The position numbers were made by a program, and so were the translations under genes. From contig JBGOEV010000001.1 in NCBI GenBank assembly GCA_041538025.1, positions 1 to 64,000 of the forward strand: a DNA stretch of 64,000 bases, given 5' to 3'. The notes below the pieces were generated by a model. That model was not told the DNA's origin and did no database searches. It saw only the letters and a program-made list of their open reading frames with translations. The DNA is from Thermosaccharophagus gerlachensis. GTDB taxonomy: Bacteria > Armatimonadota > Fervidibacteria > Fervidibacterales > Thermosaccharophagaceae. Shown here piece after piece: positions 61,696 to 64,000 of the stretch; the stretch's first letter is position 1, and each line of letters opens with the position of its first letter.

Positions 61696-63231
61696 ATGGA
61701 TGAGCTGATGGTTTTTCTTGGTTACTTTGCATCTGAGTCAATTCTTGCCATCGGAAGCATCACGATACTCCTTATCGGCTTGTTTTCAAAACTTAGGAGC
61801 CGTTATATTGGTTATTTTGCGGCTTCCATCATGGCGCTTTCCGCTTTTGTTGTGCCATGGCAGGGCTGGCTTGCTGTTCAAGTTCGGTCGCTAAGTTCAA
61901 CCGTTCGTCCATTCTTTAGCTTTTGTCTTTCACCAGACCTCTTTTCCGTTTACTTCAAATTCGCCATCGCTATAGCTATGCTCATTGTCATCTTGGCGTC
62001 ACTTGATTATGTTGAAGCGAACTTTGAGGCAGTTGGAAGTGAGTTTTATGCACTGATGTGTTTTGCTACCTTAAGCATGTCTTTCATGGTCTCAGCAGTT
62101 GAGCTTATAACCATTTTCATAGCTGTTGAGCTGACAAGCATAGCTTCCTATGCGCTTGCTTCGTTTGATGTATCCACACCACGTTCCTCCGAGGCTGGTG
62201 TCAAATACTTTCTTGTGGGGGCAATTGCTACCGCTGTAAGTCTTTATGGCATGTCTCTCATTTTTGCTTTGGCTGGCACTACGAATTTGTTTGGTATACT
62301 TAAGGCACAGTCTGAGACATCTTTGCATCTTCCACTGCTCATCCTTGTAAGCCTTCTCATGGTCATGGCATCGCTTGGTTTTAAGGCAGCGCTTGTGCCA
62401 TTCCATGCTTGGGTTCCAGATGTTTATGAAGGCGCGCCAACATCAGTTACTGCTTTTTTGGCTGCTGCATCAAAAGTTGCTGCGTTTGGTCTTTTGGCTC
62501 GATTCATGTTGTATGGTTTTTCTGCATCGGAGGAGCTCTGGCGTCCCATCATGTCAATAGTGAGCGCTATAACAATGACGCTTGGTAACCTCTTCGCTAT
62601 ACCGCAACGGAACATAAAGCGAATGCTCGCATACTCAAGCATAGCTCACGCTGGGTATATGCTTGTTGGATTATCATCGGTTGGGCATGCGGAGATAAAG
62701 TTCATGATGGGTGAAGGAGCTTTAGGAAACACCGATGTAGCAATGACTGGTCTTCTCCTTTACTCCCTTGCGTATGCATTTGCCACAGGTGGGGCATTCG
62801 TTGTGGTGCTTGTTGTCTCAAACATTATTGGAACGGAGGAAATAGATGGATACGCTGGTTTATCACAACTTATCCCACATGCTGCGTGGGCTCTTGTCAT
62901 CTTCTTCCTCTCCCTCATCGGCATACCACCGCTTGCTGGCTTCTTTGCTAAAATGCTTGTGTTTGCAAGCGCCATATATTCGGATATGACATGGCTTGCC
63001 GTCGTTGGTGTCCTCAACTCCGTCGTATCGGGCTATTACTATTTCAATGTGATTAGGCAAATGTTTTTGCTCCCACCAGAAAAGAAACAAGCAATCCACC
63101 GAACAACACCAAGCATGGATGCAGCACTCCTCATAGCACTGCTTGGGACAATCCTAATAGGCTTGCTGCCAAACCCGTTCATACGATGGGTAAGAGACAC
63201 TATTTACGGTGTCATTGCAACGCAGCCTTAG
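61696..63231 (+). CDS. nuoN: NADH-quinone oxidoreductase subunit N
   Basis: Third antiporter-like subunit, ~511 residues: FIAVELTSIASYALASF, KYFLVGAIATAVSLYGMSLI, VPFHAWVPDVYEGAPTSVTA and KRMLAYSSIAHAGYMLVGLS. The start is uncertain: GTG 61663 lacks a ribosome site, ATG 61696 follows GGAGTTGATGAGGGG, and ATG 61708 is also possible. It completes the seven membrane subunits A, H, J, K, L, M, N. Confidence 0.93.
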   Translation: MDELMVFLGYFASESILAIGSITILLIGLFSKLRSRYIGYFAASIMALSAFVVPWQGWLAVQVRSLSSTVRPFFSFCLSPDLFSVYFKFAIAIAMLIVILASLDYVEANFEAVGSEFYALMCFATLSMSFMVSAVELITIFIAVELTSIASYALASFDVSTPRSSEAGVKYFLVGAIATAVSLYGMSLIFALAGTTNLFGILKAQSETSLHLPLLILVSLLMVMASLGFKAALVPFHAWVPDVYEGAPTSVTAFLAAASKVAAFGLLARFMLYGFSASEELWRPIMSIVSAITMTLGNLFAIPQRNIKRMLAYSSIAHAGYMLVGLSSVGHAEIKFMMGEGALGNTDVAMTGLLLYSLAYAFATGGAFVVVLVVSNIIGTEEIDGYAGLSQLIPHAAWALVIFFLSLIGIPPLAGFFAKMLVFASAIYSDMTWLAVVGVLNSVVSGYYYFNVIRQMFLLPPEKKQAIHRTTPSMDAALLIALLGTILIGLLPNPFIRWVRDTIYGVIATQP

Positions 63232-63247
63232 TGGGGAGGATTAGAAG

Positions 63248-63673
63248 ATGCATAAAGAACTCGCATTCGTGATGCTGAAGCCTGATGCACTTCAAAGGAG
63301 GCTCGTTGGTGAAATAATATCAAGGTTTGAGCGGAAAGGTTTGAAGCTCATCGGGATGAAAATGGTTATGATGGAGCGCAAACAAGCTGAGGAACTATAC
63401 GAAGCGCATAAGGGGAAGGATTTCTTTGAGCCATTGATTAACTTTGTCACTTCGCACCCAGTTATAGTCATGGTTTGGGAGGGCGAAAATGCTATAGCAG
63501 CTGTGAGGCAACTTATTGGTGCAACAGATCCGATTAAGGCAGCTACTGGAAGCATACGCGGTGACTTCGGTTTAAACACAACGATGAACCTTATCCATGC
63601 TGCAGATTCGGCAGAATCGTCCATAAGGGAAATGAACATCTTCTTCTCAGAGGACGAACTCTTTGATGTGTGA
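63248..63673 (+). CDS. ndk: Nucleoside diphosphate kinase
   Basis: Exchanges gamma-phosphates between nucleoside tri- and diphosphates. AFVMLKPDALQRRLVGEIIS, ATDPIKAATGSIRGDFG and NLIHAADSAESS contain the phospho-His of the active site. The common variants NxVHGSDS and GTIRGD are slightly altered (NLIHAADS, GSIRGD). 141 residues, a normal length. GGGGAGGATTAG precedes the ATG, 16 bp after nuoN. Confidence 0.95.
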   Translation: MHKELAFVMLKPDALQRRLVGEIISRFERKGLKLIGMKMVMMERKQAEELYEAHKGKDFFEPLINFVTSHPVIVMVWEGENAIAAVRQLIGATDPIKAATGSIRGDFGLNTTMNLIHAADSAESSIREMNIFFSEDELFDV

Positions 63674-63708
63674 ATTGGCGAACTTAAAAACGAGTGGTGA
63701 GACATGAA

Positions 63709-64000
63709 ATGCTCGCAAACCGTTACCGCAGTTTACTTAGGTCATTTCCAGGCGGGGACGACCTGTATGCTCTAATTGAGAGCCATCTCCAGTCCGTTCA
63801 AGCTATGTTAGTTGGATGCGCAAAGAAAGCCTCCGGAGAGCTTGTTGAAACCGTTACACACGCTCTTAGCGCTGGTGGGAAAATGATTCGTCCAATTCTT
63901 ACACTTCTTTCAGCGTGGACAATAAGCGAGGTTAATGAACGGACTATAACTTATGCTACAGCGATTGAACTGATACACACTGCGAGTCTTTTGCATGACG
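63709..64000 (+). CDS. Polyprenyl diphosphate synthase, 3' end outside the window
   Basis: An open frame from ATG 63709 (GGTGAGAC upstream) reads to the window edge, 97 codons. GGKMIRPILTLLSAW is the substrate-binding Arg motif and ELIHTASLLHD is the start of the first Asp-rich motif (DDxxD), cut off by the edge. It belongs to the trans-prenyltransferases that build the side chain of menaquinone or other quinones, or a C20-C35 chain. Beside the complex I genes a respiratory-quinone role is likely (inference). Confidence 0.85.
   Translation, partial: MLANRYRSLLRSFPGGDDLYALIESHLQSVQAMLVGCAKKASGELVETVTHALSAGGKMIRPILTLLSAWTISEVNERTITYATAIELIHTASLLHD

Overview
The window looks like a chromosomal segment of a free-living, saccharolytic, Gram-negative-type (diderm) bacterium. 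Evidence: an outer-membrane secretin with a PilMNOP-type pilus operon, several predicted secreted carbohydrate-active proteins, the non-mevalonate isoprenoid enzyme Dxr, the aspartate route to NAD (NadB), and a large respiratory complex I cluster. Ribosome-binding sites are mostly of the GAGGTGA type about 5 nt before the start, and GTG and TTG starts are common. The overall protein style (DUF4838, GH116 and heparinase-like genes, Pro/Gly-rich pilus proteins) recalls Armatimonadota/Fervidibacteria-like lineages. That placement is an impression, not a verified assignment.

Layout. 1-2.04 kb: the 3' part of a DUF4838 gene with codon use unlike the rest. 2.3-10.0 kb (minus strand): a GAF histidine kinase, then a tightly overlapped trio (PurN-like formyltransferase, HAD phosphatase-like protein, PfkB kinase), then a LamG-GH116 glycosidase. 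10.1-18.0 kb (plus): a strong consensus promoter and a type IV pilus operon (pilM, pilN, pilO, a pilP-like gene, a glycine-rich STN protein, secretin), ending in two stem-loops. 18.1-28.3 kb (plus): aroC, a giant beta-propeller/heparinase-like protein, a LarA-like protein, a lipid-kinase-like protein and a second heparinase-like protein. 28.4-33.9 kb: trpF (minus), then a PfkB sugar kinase, a NurA-domain protein and a two-part radical SAM protein (plus). 33.9-37.2 kb (minus): a cytidylate-kinase-like gene, dxr and ftsZ. 37.3-43.1 kb: a protein with two STN-like segments, a lone RbsC-type permease, a D-aminoacylase (minus), a Gfo/Idh oxidoreductase and a TPR protein. 43.2-48.7 kb: a membrane PHP-domain protein, a receiver protein and three GT4 glycosyltransferases. 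48.8-53.8 kb (plus): a zinc alcohol dehydrogenase, a small unknown gene, nadB, a stand-alone ACT protein and lysC. 53.9-63.2 kb: nuoA-C-D-H-J-K-L-M-N. Then ndk and the start of a polyprenyl synthetase that runs off the window.

The most notable points are as follows. The nuo cluster lacks every iron-sulfur subunit (B, E, F, G, I) while keeping all seven membrane subunits plus C and D. The formyltransferase-HAD-kinase trio has overlapping genes and an altered substrate loop. PilM carries a ~235-residue acidic insertion. Several pilus proteins carry proline/glycine-rich low-complexity tails. An ACT-only protein lies between NadB and LysC. No tRNA, rRNA, CRISPR array, insertion sequence or phage gene was found, and no stretch longer than 300 bases is without a gene.
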